Positions 1 through 10,536 of a stretch of 64,000 nt of DNA are shown in pieces; the stretch's first letter is position 1; each line of letters opens with the position of its first letter. The stretch comes from Bryopsis sp. KO-2023 (Eukaryota; Chlorophyta; Ulvophyceae; Bryopsidales; Bryopsidaceae). The position numbers were made by a program, and so were the translations under genes. The stretch spans positions 4,588,001 through 4,652,000 of the forward strand of contig BSYQ01000003.1 of assembly GCA_030272585.1 (NCBI GenBank). Reading direction: 5' to 3'. The notes under the pieces were generated by a model. That model was not told the DNA's origin and searched no databases. It saw nothing but the letters and a program-made list of their open reading frames with translations.

Positions 1-178
1 CGTCAGCGGCTGAATATAGTCGTCGCAAGCGCTTGTCAGACCGCGCTCCTTCCCCAAATATGATGAACCGCCCCTTGTCCCAAAAAATACCTCGCGCAGT
101 GCCGCGAATTCGTGCTCCCTTTCACCCACCAGTTTTTTCACCCAACATTCTGAACATGTTCTACGACGTGCAATCGAA

Positions 179-1546
179 ATGGTCAGCGCATTCGCTTGTT
201 TCGGACGCTTCCACCACCCTCCAAGAACTCCGAACGCGGAGGATGCGACATTCGCCGCGCCCCAAACGCGTTCTCAAACAGCGGGTATCGCTCAGAACGC
301 TGAGAGCTTGACCGCCACTTCCGATTGCCTCGAGAAAAAGCATGTGGAAGACGACACTACAGGGGGGAGCAGCAATGAAGGGGCGGAGATTGAATCGTGT
401 TTTGCCCCCACAACCAGGCTGTCACTGCTAGACTTGGAGAACGATGTACTGGAAAGCATTTTCGCAAGGCTTTCAGGGAAGGACGTAGGGAAAATAGCGT
501 GTGCGTGCAAGAGTTTCCATGGCCTCACACACTCAAACGAACCGCTGTGGCGGGGCGCGTGCGAACGAGATTTCAAGCTGAGAGTCGCCGCGTCCTCAGC
601 CGGCTATCGAGACCTGTACGTCGCACAAGTCAAGTGGAGGACGAAAGAAGTGGCGCCGTTCGTCATAAAAACGGGACGTAGGGCTGTGTCGTGCGTCGCT
701 TTCACCGACAAGCTGCTTTTGACGGGCGGAGCGGACTCCTATATCCGAGTCTGGGATGTCAAGACAGGGGAAAAACTCAGATGCTTGGTGGGTCACGGCG
801 AAAGGGTGTGTTGCCTTCAAGTCCACGACGGAAAGATATTGAGCGGCTCGTCAGATTCAACCATCAGGATATGGAGAATGGACAGGGATGAAATCATGCC
901 GACGGTTACTCTGGGCAAGTCAAAGGGGGGTCACGATGGCCCAGTTTACGATCTGAAGTGCGGGGGAGGTTTGTTTGCCAGCGGGTCGTTTGATTGTTCG
1001 ATCAAACTGTGGAACCTGGAGAAAACTGAGTGCATTCAAACGTTCGAGGGACACACACGACCAGTGTATTGCGTGGATCTCGACGCTGCTAACAACAGGG
1101 TGGTGAGTGGCTCCGATGACGCCACCGTCAGAGTGTGGAATACGGCGACTGGCGGCTGTGATTGGGTTTTCGACATGGATAGGGGCTGGGCAAGAGCGTT
1201 GAGGATATGCGGCGAATTCGTCATAACTGGGGGTAACGATGGTACGGTGGGTATTTGTCGTGTGGGGGGTTTCAAGAGTGAAATAGGTGCGACGGGCTCT
1301 CAAAGAAGAAAAACGATCGTTGCTCGAGAGGGACACGGGACGACAGTGCTGACCGTGGAGGTACAAGGAGGATTAGTCATCACGGGGCATGCCGATGGAG
1401 TGATTGCCCTGTTCGACATGCTCACTGGGAAAAAGATCAGCTCCTGGAAGCCTGGAAATGGTTCGGTTTTTTGCACGGCAGCGAGCCAAACCATGATGGT
1501 AACAGGTTTCCAGCGAGGGGATGTCCACATTCGAAATTTCTTGTGA
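179..1546 (+). CDS. F-box/WD40-repeat protein (SCF substrate receptor-like)
   Basis: A 455-residue intronless reading frame. Residues about 80-128 form an F-box: a LSLLDLENDVLESIFARLSG start followed by a conserved Cys/Ser-rich helix and an LWR motif. From about residue 160 to the end there are roughly seven WD40 blades with recognisable GH...WD signatures (for example GGADSYIRVWDVKTG, SGSSDSTIRIW, SGSFDCSIKLWN, SGSDDATVRVWN). In known families this pairing (Fbw7, Cdc4, FBXW) puts the F-box on Skp1 of an SCF ubiquitin ligase and the propeller on the phosphorylated substrate. The target here cannot be read. The first 75 residues are low in conservation, and the ATG at 179 is the first long-frame start, so the N-terminus is less certain. 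TGTAA, a common green-algal polyadenylation signal, lies about 30 bp after the stop. It is convergent with the sulfotransferase gene. Confidence 0.9.
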   Translation: MVSAFACFGRFHHPPRTPNAEDATFAAPQTRSQTAGIAQNAESLTATSDCLEKKHVEDDTTGGSSNEGAEIESCFAPTTRLSLLDLENDVLESIFARLSGKDVGKIACACKSFHGLTHSNEPLWRGACERDFKLRVAASSAGYRDLYVAQVKWRTKEVAPFVIKTGRRAVSCVAFTDKLLLTGGADSYIRVWDVKTGEKLRCLVGHGERVCCLQVHDGKILSGSSDSTIRIWRMDRDEIMPTVTLGKSKGGHDGPVYDLKCGGGLFASGSFDCSIKLWNLEKTECIQTFEGHTRPVYCVDLDAANNRVVSGSDDATVRVWNTATGGCDWVFDMDRGWARALRICGEFVITGGNDGTVGICRVGGFKSEIGATGSQRRKTIVAREGHGTTVLTVEVQGGLVITGHADGVIALFDMLTGKKISSWKPGNGSVFCTAASQTMMVTGFQRGDVHIRNFL

Positions 1547-1708
1547 CATGGAATTGTTTAATTTTTTTTTACATTGCTTGTAAAATCTCTGAAATCTGAT
1601 TCTGTGGTTTTCTACTGTTGGAACTGATTTCATAGTCCACACTTGCTCCTGATTTCTCTTGGGGAAGAAGCTTTGAATTTGGGGTTACGATAATTTGGCA
1701 ATTACGAG

Positions 1709-3439
1709 TTACACAACCGACTTTGCATCCTTTTTTATTAACCTTCTCTTTACTGCCTGCCACCGACTGAACCCAATCCCCACAGCACAGACTGCAAAAA
1801 AAAACATCAAGACATCCCATAAACGGATCCCGATCCGAAGATACACCTCCTGAATACGATACTGAACCGCCCCACTGACTGAACTCTTCGGCCCAGGAAA
1901 ATCCCAACTCCCCAACTTCAACTGTTCGCTGCTCCACATCGAAATATTATGCCCGTTCAGACTCAAATACTTGATAAGCTCTTCATTCTTTTGCTGATAA
2001 AACTTGTTGAGCTGGTTTTGGGTTTCCACCAGCGTCCGATCCTTCCATATGTATTCCCCAGAATAAGAAAACACCCCTCGACTATCGACTTCGGGATATG
2101 GTGCCCTGGGCAACCCCACGAAGTCCAATACTCTGTTAACTTGATTCGCTGTGTCAGACGTTAAATCCTCGGAGCGCAGGAAAAGAAACTGAGATGGGTC
2201 GAAGTATTTAAACCAGTGGGCGATTTGAGGAGCATAAATGCCATTCACGGTTTCCATGCGACGGGCCAGCGAGCAATCCGTCCATGCGTAGCCATCCTGA
2301 GGGCTGTCGAATTTGCACTCCGAGTCACAATTCAGCTCGTCCATTTCTCTAGCCACTATTTCCGAGAAAGGCTTGAAAACTTCGTGGCAGTCATACCATT
2401 TGTTGGCTATGTCTTGGGATTTCACGCATTTCCGCCTGTGTTATTTTTTTTTTTATTTTTTTTTGAAACACAAAAGAAACTCGTTCAAAAGGCTTTTCCA
2501 TAAAAATGGTCCAAGAAACAAAAGTCAAAAAAAGAAATGAATTAATTAATTAATTCTGTGACATGCCCGGTTTCAATTTTGTTGGGATCAAGCTCCTCAC
2601 ATGCAGACATCGACATTTCCAGCAGGTTTTTGGATAAGCATTTCCCCTGCCCCCCTCTCCCCCTGGCTACAAATTAAACTTGAGATCTCCGCTCAGAAAA
2701 GAACACCACCACTCCTGGTTCTTTTATCGATCGACAGTTTTGGAGCAGTCCGCAAAACCATACATCACTGATAATTACTGATTATTATAATACTGATAAT
2801 AATTACTGATAGGGTAAGAATAGGGTGGAAACTCTTACAGTAGTTACAATAATTGAACGATTAATTATTAGTATTTCTGGAATTCATTAACCCACACCTG
2901 ATCATGTCAATGTATGACCACATTCTCGCCACTGGATCTCGCAGAATCACGATAAACTTGGCATTAGGCACCGAATGCTTGATCAAACAGGGCACCCGAT
3001 GAGTCATCAAATATGCCACAGAAGCCTCCAGAAACACATCCTTCTCGACGTCCCCTCCCTCAGGCCAAAACTCCACATACTTTTTTAAATCGATCGTAGA
3101 ATTGTTTTCCCCGTTTCTCAGAAAAAAGAAAGTCTCCTTTTGCTTTGCACCCCTGATGTTGGGATGCTTGCTCAGAGCGTTGAAAAGGAAATTCGAACCC
3201 GTTTTCAAAGGCCCCAGAACGAGGAGGAGCTGTTTGGGTGCCGCTTCCCTGCTGAGCACGCTGGGGAGGAGAGGGCAGCACCTCTGGGCGGCGTAGTCAC
3301 CCCGGCATGAAATGTCAGGCTGCTCAAATGAGAACTCCCGGGCGGGTTTTTGCCGCCCGTAGCAATTCCCGAGTGATAGAGCCACGATCAATAGAACCCC
3401 AAACGAAAATCCAGCATGAGCTGCCATCTCACTCAGCAA
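1709..3439 (-). CDS. Carbohydrate sulfotransferase, Golgi type, two exons
   Basis: Exons 3439-2898 and 2435-1709 join in phase (AG|G) across a 462-bp GT-AG intron to give about 422 residues. The N-terminus has a hydrophobic signal/anchor (GVLLIVALSLG). The PAPS-binding 5'-PSB loop reads GPLKTGSNFLFN at about 76-87, with the Lys and Ser/Thr expected for phosphosulfate binding. The 3'-PB element reads VILRDPVARMWS at about 162-173. The second exon carries acidic and aromatic segments typical of sulfotransferase domain ends (FLRSEDL near FDPSQF). A second hydrophobic stretch near the C-terminus (about 390-408) is followed by a basic tail, so the protein may be anchored at both ends or have an unusual C-terminal anchor. 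The family transfers sulfate from PAPS to sugar or tyrosine acceptors in the Golgi lumen; the acceptor here is unknown. A TGTAA motif follows the stop on the coding strand. Confidence 0.85.
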
Positions 3440-4705
3440 GGTCGGCGGCTGGTGTCACGCAGCCCGATTCATGCCGTCAACAAGTCAGATATGTGGTCGA
3501 TAGATTTCTTGCAGTTCAGTTCTGGGACGCTGGGATGCGTCGTGAAAAGTGGTTGAGGTTTCCTTCGGGGAGGCCTGAGTCCGTTGGTGACCACCCCGAC
3601 ACAACGCACGATACGACGAACAGGTGATTTCCCTAGTACCCCAATCATCCCTCCCAAGAATTAGCCAATCGAGTTTGAATTCCACTCCAAGAACCAGAGA
3701 AATGAGAAGGGACTCCCTTCGTTGTCGGACAACGAGCGGCACAAAAGGAGGCGAGAAATCTGCGCCCCCACTTCTCTCTCCACAGAGGGGAAGGACAACC
3801 AGAGCGAATCCAGCTTGAAGAGGTCTGGAGTGTGTGGTCCACTTTTTACCCCAAAATTCGAGTAGAGTACTTCAGAAAATGGGTATCGTCACAAACAAAG
3901 TACTTTCCTGGAGTTCCAACACAAGCATCCAACATTCGAAATACTACTTTCCATTGTGGATATTGCCCATTCTGGTTCTTGGTTGCTGCTCTGAGCCTAT
4001 CACCCAATTCTACTTTGATGTGTGTTTCTGGAATCCTCACAAATTCAAGTGGGTGTATGACAGTGTAGAAAATAACAGAGTTACAAGGAAGCAATTTTGT
4101 TTCAGCAGCAACCTTCGGCAAAAAGATGCACAAATCAACTAAACAGGTCTCCATTCCCCTCTCTCTACTCAATGCTTTTGATTTCATCTTTTTCTTTCCA
4201 TTACATAGCCACCCCTCAACTCACAATTTGAAAAAATGGACATTCGAAAAAAACGTGACCATTCTTCTCAACGATACAAATATGGACACCCTCCCATCAA
4301 ATTTTCTCTTTCTTTTTTCCAAGTAGGCTGCTTTCGATCCTTTTCTTTGTTTCTTTGGGGTTTTTTTTTTCGTTCTTGCCCTTTCATACCTTTTTTCCCC
4401 CCCCTTTCTGTCAAATAAACTCCTGCTCTAAACAAACCCTGCGGAGCATCGTCAATTTTCTAAATATAGCCAGACAAGCTGATTTATCTTTCGTCTTCTT
4501 CCCCCCCTCCCCCTCCCCTTTAATCTTTTTTTTTTTTTTTTCAGAAACGTAAATGTATAAAAATATTGTCTTGGTGCCATTTTCTTTCTTGCAAATATTG
4601 TGGATGTTAAAAAAGGAAAAAAAAAAAAAAAAGACGACAAGAAAAAGGTTGAAACATAAAATGAAAGCTTCTTCCTTTTGTGATAAATTTCTTGGCAATG
4701 TTCTT
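3440..4705. other. Intergenic region with one unexplained minus-strand frame
   Basis: This is the space between the start of the sulfotransferase gene and the end of the GLTP gene. It contains pyrimidine-rich and A/T homopolymer stretches. One reading frame, on the minus strand from 4187 to 3846 (113 codons), has a more protein-like composition than the rest. I recognise no domain in it. No other feature can be supported. Confidence 0.4.
3846..4187 (-). other. Unassigned 113-codon open frame
   Basis: A minus-strand frame of balanced composition, with segments such as LEFVRIPETHIKVELGDRL and a tail containing GKYFVCDDTHFLKYSTRIL. No family is recognised. It lies in the 5' upstream region of the sulfotransferase gene and just downstream of the GLTP gene, both on the same strand. 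It could be a small gene, a stray exon, or chance. Confidence 0.2.
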
Positions 4706-7152
4706 TTAGTAAGAGGTGATCCATGTATTGGATGCTGGCATGGGTTCGTCATAAAGCGCATGGATAGATTTTACCAGGGTGTCCACCAAAGGTATCAATT
4801 CTTTTGCCACATTCTCGGCGCTCTCTTCTGCAAAAAATGAGAAAAAAGGAAAAAAAAATCCGAGGGTTAGTTCATGGCACTTCCAATTTGGATGCATTTG
4901 ATTGCTCAAAAAAAATCATTGCAGTGGTATGTGTTCATACAGTCATTCAAGCTGGGCATATGCAGAAAAATGTTACTATTCTCCACAAAAAAAACTTGGT
5001 TTTTTGGTGCTGAAGAGGAAAAAAAGAAATCAAATCAAATATGATCAAAAAGCTATATGGTAGAACGCATTTTCATAGAGACAACACTAAACCAAAGTGG
5101 AAAAAAAATTGAAACAGAACGTGGCATGAGCATTGGTCAGCCCCTCAGGCTGCTGATCTCAGCAACCCCCCACCCCCACCCAAAAAAAAAATTGTTGACT
5201 TTTTGTACCGTACCCATGGCATGCAAAACCCCCTCTTTCCTCCCCACCAAAAAAACACCATAAATACTCAAGTGCAGCAGTTGATAAGCCATTTTCACTA
5301 ATATGAGCAGGTTCGATTGCAGATGGCCATGGGTGAGTCAACTAACTTAAACTACGTGCATGATTCCTTACGTGTCTCTCCTATTCGTGCTAAGAAAGTT
5401 TGCTTGGTGGGAAGGGTCAGTAGACCTGCATCAACACATTTCCATTTCATCCATCCAACTCCTTTTGCATGCTCTCCCCTATTTTTATTTTGAAATAATT
5501 CAGATCATAGGACGCGCTTACTAACCACGATTCCCTGGACACTTCTTATTACCCCCGTCTTTATTTATTTATTTATTTTTATTTTTTGAATGAATGCAAA
5601 CGCTTGCAGCCCTAACGAAAACTCACATCAAACAACTCAAGAAGCTGCTCCATTAAAAAAGACATGTGCAAAAAAAACCCCATCGAAGCGATCGGCCTGA
5701 CTGAGTTGTGACACATCTATGAACCAACCAGGGAAACCACCCACCTGCACCGACTATTCCCCGAACGATTCTGGTGTGGATGGGGGCTAGCGCCATGTTG
5801 TAGGCAGCTGCAGCGGCATCTTTGAGAGTGGAGTCAGGGGACCTGGCCAGCTCCCTTATGAGAGTTTGAATGAATATGATCGCACTCAACAGTCGGTGGA
5901 GATTTCGAGCGCAGCTGCCTTTTTGTGTGACCACACCTTTCTTCACAAGCACACTCGAAAAAATAAAACGAAAATATAATTTTTTTCTTATTCGTTTGCA
6001 ATTGAAACACCGTGTGTCGAGGGGAAAATATGATTTCTATCATGGGGTTCAGTGAATGATTGGCCGAATCGCTGATTGAAAGAAGAATTCTTGGAATTCT
6101 TAGAAGAATTTTTTTAAAATATGTACGTAATGGTTAGTAATCGTTGCAGAAGATCGAAATGTGCCTCACCATTTTGTCTGCAGCGACCATTTCCTCCAGC
6201 GTGGCCAATTGTGGAGCTACCTTCTCCAAACTTGCATTCTGCATGGCCACTACAAAGTCTCTAGAATTGAAATCCAAATATTTCGAAAGCTTCTCCGACC
6301 CCATATCACATGATATCGATTTTTTCTTAACTCAAGATAAATAGATAGATGAATGAATGAATAAATAAACAGTACACAAATAAACCAAAAAAAAATAATT
6401 ATCCACTTCACATAAATTGTCTATCTTTTTATTTACTTAACAGATTTTTGAGTGTACTCTTTTGGTATTTCAATCGATTGAAGACAAGGCTGTTTCCTGC
6501 TAATTTCTTTTATGGTTTTTTTCCCAATCAAGGGAGGGAGGTACCCAGACAGACAGAATATTCGACATGGCCTGACTTTCACTTCTATTCTTTTTTGTGC
6601 AGTATTTATCCAAGAACGTCAAAATTTCTTGAAACCGTCGTCAGGTTCGCCTCACCTTCGCAGCAAACTCCAATTTCGCGAAAGAAAAGACAGCACCTGC
6701 GCGTCAACCCAACCACACGAATCCTGTCACAAGCTTTCCTCTGTTTCGATACAAACGCATCGACCGGGGGAGCTGAAAGATGAAGCACTCACCCCGACGA
6801 AACAAATTTTCCTTGTCTGACAAATACTGATGAACCTTTCTGAAGCTGGAAAGCAACCAAGGGCACCACCCAGAGAAAAACTCGCCTTCGGTTGCTTCCG
6901 TTACTGTTTTGCGTTGTTTCTTGTTTTTCTGTTTCTTTCGTTTTGGGATTTTCGGGAGGGGGGGGGGAGAGAAACTGGGAAAAATGGCATAGACGCTCGC
7001 GCAAGTTTCTTACCAAGGTGGTCGAACACAGGTAAGACCTCCTCGCACACGACGATGAAATTTTTAGTGCTAATCTTGGGTTGCGCGATTGCCACCTTGA
7101 GCGCCACCCCGAGCCTGGGAAGGAAATGATCCTGAACCTCTGCCTCCGCCAT
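4706..7152 (-). CDS. Glycolipid transfer protein (GLTP/ACD11-like)
   Basis: Exons recognised on the minus strand: 7152-7014 (start MAEAEVQDHFLPRLG, ending PVFDHL), about 6330-6170 (DFNSRDFVVAMQNAS), 5940-5745 (KGSCARNLHRLL, then the AYNMALAPIHTRIVR segment), probably 5700-5627 (ending MEQLLELFD) and 4827-4706 (the C-terminus). The layout matches the all-helical GLTP fold of plant ACD11 and animal CPTP: an N-terminal helix with a C/F...V.PVFD motif, a second Asp-bearing helix, an RNL helix carrying the Arg of the headgroup site, and a His in the H.R/H.W position that contacts the lipid amide. The role is non-vesicular transfer of sphingolipids or ceramide-1-phosphate in the cytosol. The exon 1-2 junction and the phase into the last exon do not fit perfectly with the splice sites I chose, so the precise model is tentative. 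The proposed fourth exon would require a 44-nt intron. Confidence 0.75.
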
Positions 7153-8409
7153 TCGAAAAACCCCGTTTATGACAGCAACTCCGACGAACAGTGCTGTTCT
7201 TGACGTGGACGAGCGAAAACCTGTCTTCCTTTCTTTTCTTTTCTGTTCGTGTTGTGTGAAAATAGACAGGGGAAGAGGATAATGATGGGGGTTGGTGACA
7301 CACTCTCCGCAAACCGTCAGACATACAGGGCAGGTTGCCCCTCTTTGGAAGTTGCGATTTTTCGCGCGCGTTGGTATCAACGAAAAGCGTCACAAGAAGA
7401 CGACCCACTTCAATCAAACAAAAAAAAAACCCACAGAAACAAACGTGCGTAGGTTATTTACATGCGTTACCCAAGTCAAAATGGCTTACGGGATGCAAAA
7501 ACAACTTTTGTTTTTGATGAGGGAAGTGTTGGTGTCGGGGTGCAATACCCAGGAGCAGGAAGCGTTCCCCTGAAGTCAAATGTTACAAGAATATTCGCAT
7601 CGAGATCCCCAATGTTAACCGTCGTCGACACGACTGACGGTTATCACACACAAGTCCATGTGCTGTTTTCAAATGGATGTATTGAAAAAAGAAAGTTTGG
7701 ATTTTTTTTCAGTGATGTGGAAAGGGCTAATTCAGTTTGGTAGTTTGTACAGTTAGAACTCTGGGTTGTGGTATTTGAAGGGACTTTGGTTGGAACAGGG
7801 GTCATACTTTTTACTGTAAAAATGTGAATTGAACAATAATTAACCAATATTGCGTGGGTGAGCTGTTTAAATGATGGCAACATTTTTTTAATTCTTTCAG
7901 TGGTGTCTTGGGATGGGGGTATAATTCTGAAGAGAGCTTTGGGAATGTGGGTTGCCTTTAAAGCAGTGTACAAAGACAACTATTTCGGGCTAGGGTATTC
8001 CTGAGAAAAAAAAAAAGCGGTTTGGGATTACGTTCAATATTTACAGCTAAAGTTGGGGGGTTCCAGAATCGAAAGGTTGTATTGCTTTTTCCAAGTGAAT
8101 GGAGTTGCGTCTTGGTGAGAAGAAAGCAGTGAAAGCTTAGACTCGCTTGAAAACCAGAAAGGCGGCACCCCTCAGCAACAGCCCAGAACTGCTAGGAGCT
8201 GTGCTTTTGACAGATGAATGCAGAGGAAAAAAAAAGTAGAACTGGCGGCAAGGAAACACGTGCCGTAGCGTGCGTACGACAGGTTGCCTTCAGTCGGGCA
8301 ACTGATTAATTTCTTTCAGCTCGCTTTGAAGGCACACACAAGAGAGCTCGACAACCTCGAAGGGCACCGCTCCCGATTCTTTGACCCGATTTCGAACCGC
8401 TTCAAAAAC
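7153..8409. promoter_or_regulatory. Divergent intergenic region between GLTP and mtACP
   Basis: The GLTP gene is transcribed to the left and the acyl carrier protein gene to the right, so this 1.26 kb must contain both 5' ends. Short open frames here have no recognisable domain and no clear codon signal. No TATA box or other specific site stands out. Confidence 0.4.
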
Positions 8410-9463
8410 ATGTCTTTGATGAGGGGCCTTTCTGCGGCAAGGAGCGCGATTCTCCGTCGCTTTCAAGTTGGCTACAATGAGTTTCCTTTGTCGACGCCAG
8501 TATCTGTCGGGATTTTCAGGGGCATGGCCGAGGGAACCTTTCTGGATAAGAACGACGTTACCGATCGCGTGCTATCCATCGTGAAGAACTTCGAAAAGGT
8601 CGAACCTGGCAAGGTGAGTCCGTCATGATTTCGAAATGCCTTCCTCAACCCGAACACAGGCGGTAACATGGTTGGTTAGGTGGAGGATGGTTTTGGTGGG
8701 CAAGTCATCTTGGACAACTCTACTCTCTATCACTATGTTGTCTCAACAGGGGTTTTTTCTGGACTAAAATTCGCGGAAATGATAAGATACTCTTGCAGTA
8801 AAAATTCCCAACTGCTTGGAATATTTTTGGAACACCCTGAATTTTGTGCAATCGAAATGAAGAGGAAAAAATTTGATGCACACACCATAGAGAGGAGCTG
8901 GATAGTAATCCCTTCCTAGTTTTTCGATGCTCCGAAAGGCTTTGCATTTTTTTTTCCCAGATTATTCAAATACAACAAGAAACGAATGAATAGCGTGTGG
9001 TACCCGGATTTGGTAATTTAGGTTGTTTCATTTTGGTGAACTGGGACCACCTTCACAATTTTTCATTATTTGTAGGATAAGTTATTTCCCCACAAACCTC
9101 CCACATTTGGTTTCAGTGGTGCACATCCTATATCTCTATTTAAAATTGTACAGATACAGATATTCATGGAAGTTCCCCCTAACCACCAACCCACGGACCT
9201 TATCCTCCTACATAAAATCTTACCGTCTCCAGGCTGTTTTTAGAGAGTGTTAGGCGAAATGGTTTTCTGTGCATGGCTACAACCAGGTCACTCCCAGCGC
9301 CGATTTCCAAAAAGATCTTGGGCTGGATAGTTTGGACACCGTGGAGGTGGTAATGGCTTTCGAGGAGGAATTCTGTATCGAAATCCCGGACAGCGAGGCT
9401 GACAAGATTCTGTCAACCAGCGACGCGATATCGTACATCTCTGGGCATCCTCAAGCCAAATGA
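8410..9463 (+). CDS. Acyl carrier protein, mitochondrial type (NDUFAB1-like)
   Basis: Exons 8410-8613 and 9287-9463 join in phase 0 across a 673-bp intron, giving about 126 residues. The phosphopantetheine attachment motif DLGLDSLD is intact, with the acceptor Ser at about position 83. It is followed by a typical helix II ([17 protein letters not shown]) and helix III region (AISYISGHP). The N-terminal 40 residues are Arg-, Ser- and Ala-rich without acidic residues ([19 protein letters not shown]), as in a mitochondrial targeting peptide. The short spacer before the carrier domain ([15 protein letters not shown]) resembles mitochondrial rather than plastid ACPs. The known role is holding acyl chains for mitochondrial fatty-acid synthesis and lipoate formation, and serving as a subunit of complex I and of Fe-S assembly. 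A plastid location cannot be excluded from the presequence alone. Confidence 0.9.
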
Positions 9464-10536
9464 GGGGGTGTTTTAGATGAATAGGTTTCGACTCTCGGTG
9501 GTGGTAGAGCAGCGATTTCGGGACATCGGAAAGTTAACCAAAAAAAAAAAAGAGAAAGGGACAAAGACTGATACGTTGGGATGCAGAAAGGAACAAAAAA
9601 ACAAAAAAAAGGAAGGGATGGTTTTCAACCCGGGCAGGAGGGTGCATGCCAGGATTGATTTGTTACGATTATGTGTTTTTCCCAGGCGAGGGGTTGTCAG
9701 CGAGCAGCCGAATGGTCGAATGGCATCTTTCTTTTTTTAAATTGTGAAATATTTCGGGAGGGCGAGAGGCAGTGCATGCTGCCTTTCGTGGCACAATTAA
9801 CTCGGTCAAGACGTTTTCAAACCACTCCTTTTTCCATCTGTTTTTTTTTTTTTGGTTTTCTTTTCTTGGTTGGGACCGATTGCTCCTGTTCTACATGCCT
9901 GCATCATTCCATCAAGCAAGCAAAATTGAAAAACTCAAAATCGCATGTATGGTTCTGATCGACTGCTTTCAGTCTGTCACTGCTGTTGGTTAGAGAGAGG
10001 GCATTGGTCGTTTTCTACAGGTTGGGTTTCGAAGTACTGCCCAATCAGTCAGTCTTTCGTTTGTGTGGTATTTCCGTACCTCTCCCACAAGAACAGAATG
10101 ACAATGGACTGCTGTACTGAACCCCAACCTGTCCAACAATCAGCACAACATTACCCTACACTATACAAATATTTTCACACAGCGCCCTCCAGATCAGAAA
10201 TGTCAATCCCAAAAGGAAAGCGAGGGACATATCCCTTCGCCGACCCTCACACTTCCAGGGGTGTTTTTTTCGTGTTCTCTGGATTTCTGTTTTTCTGTTG
10301 ACGTTGGCGAGTATCGCCAGAATCCGCAGCTCCCTAGTCTGACATAGGACCCCGTTGTCCAAGGGCCTCCAGGTCAAGGGCGGCTGCCGTGGAGTACAAA
10401 AGCTTTCCGCACCACGAAGTGCGTTTCCAGAGAATATCAGAACCACGTTTTTTTCCCTTTTTTTTCCCCCCGCTGAGTGGTGGAAATGACTGCGCTCACT
10501 CACCCCCGATCGCTCGCGCAGAGGACAGCCAGCGAA
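9464..10536. other. Intergenic region between mtACP and AMT1
   Basis: This is a tandem arrangement: the 3' end of ACP, then the promoter of the ammonium transporter. It contains A-runs near 9540-9610 and a T-run near 9841. No convincing coding exon or RNA gene is seen. Confidence 0.4.
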
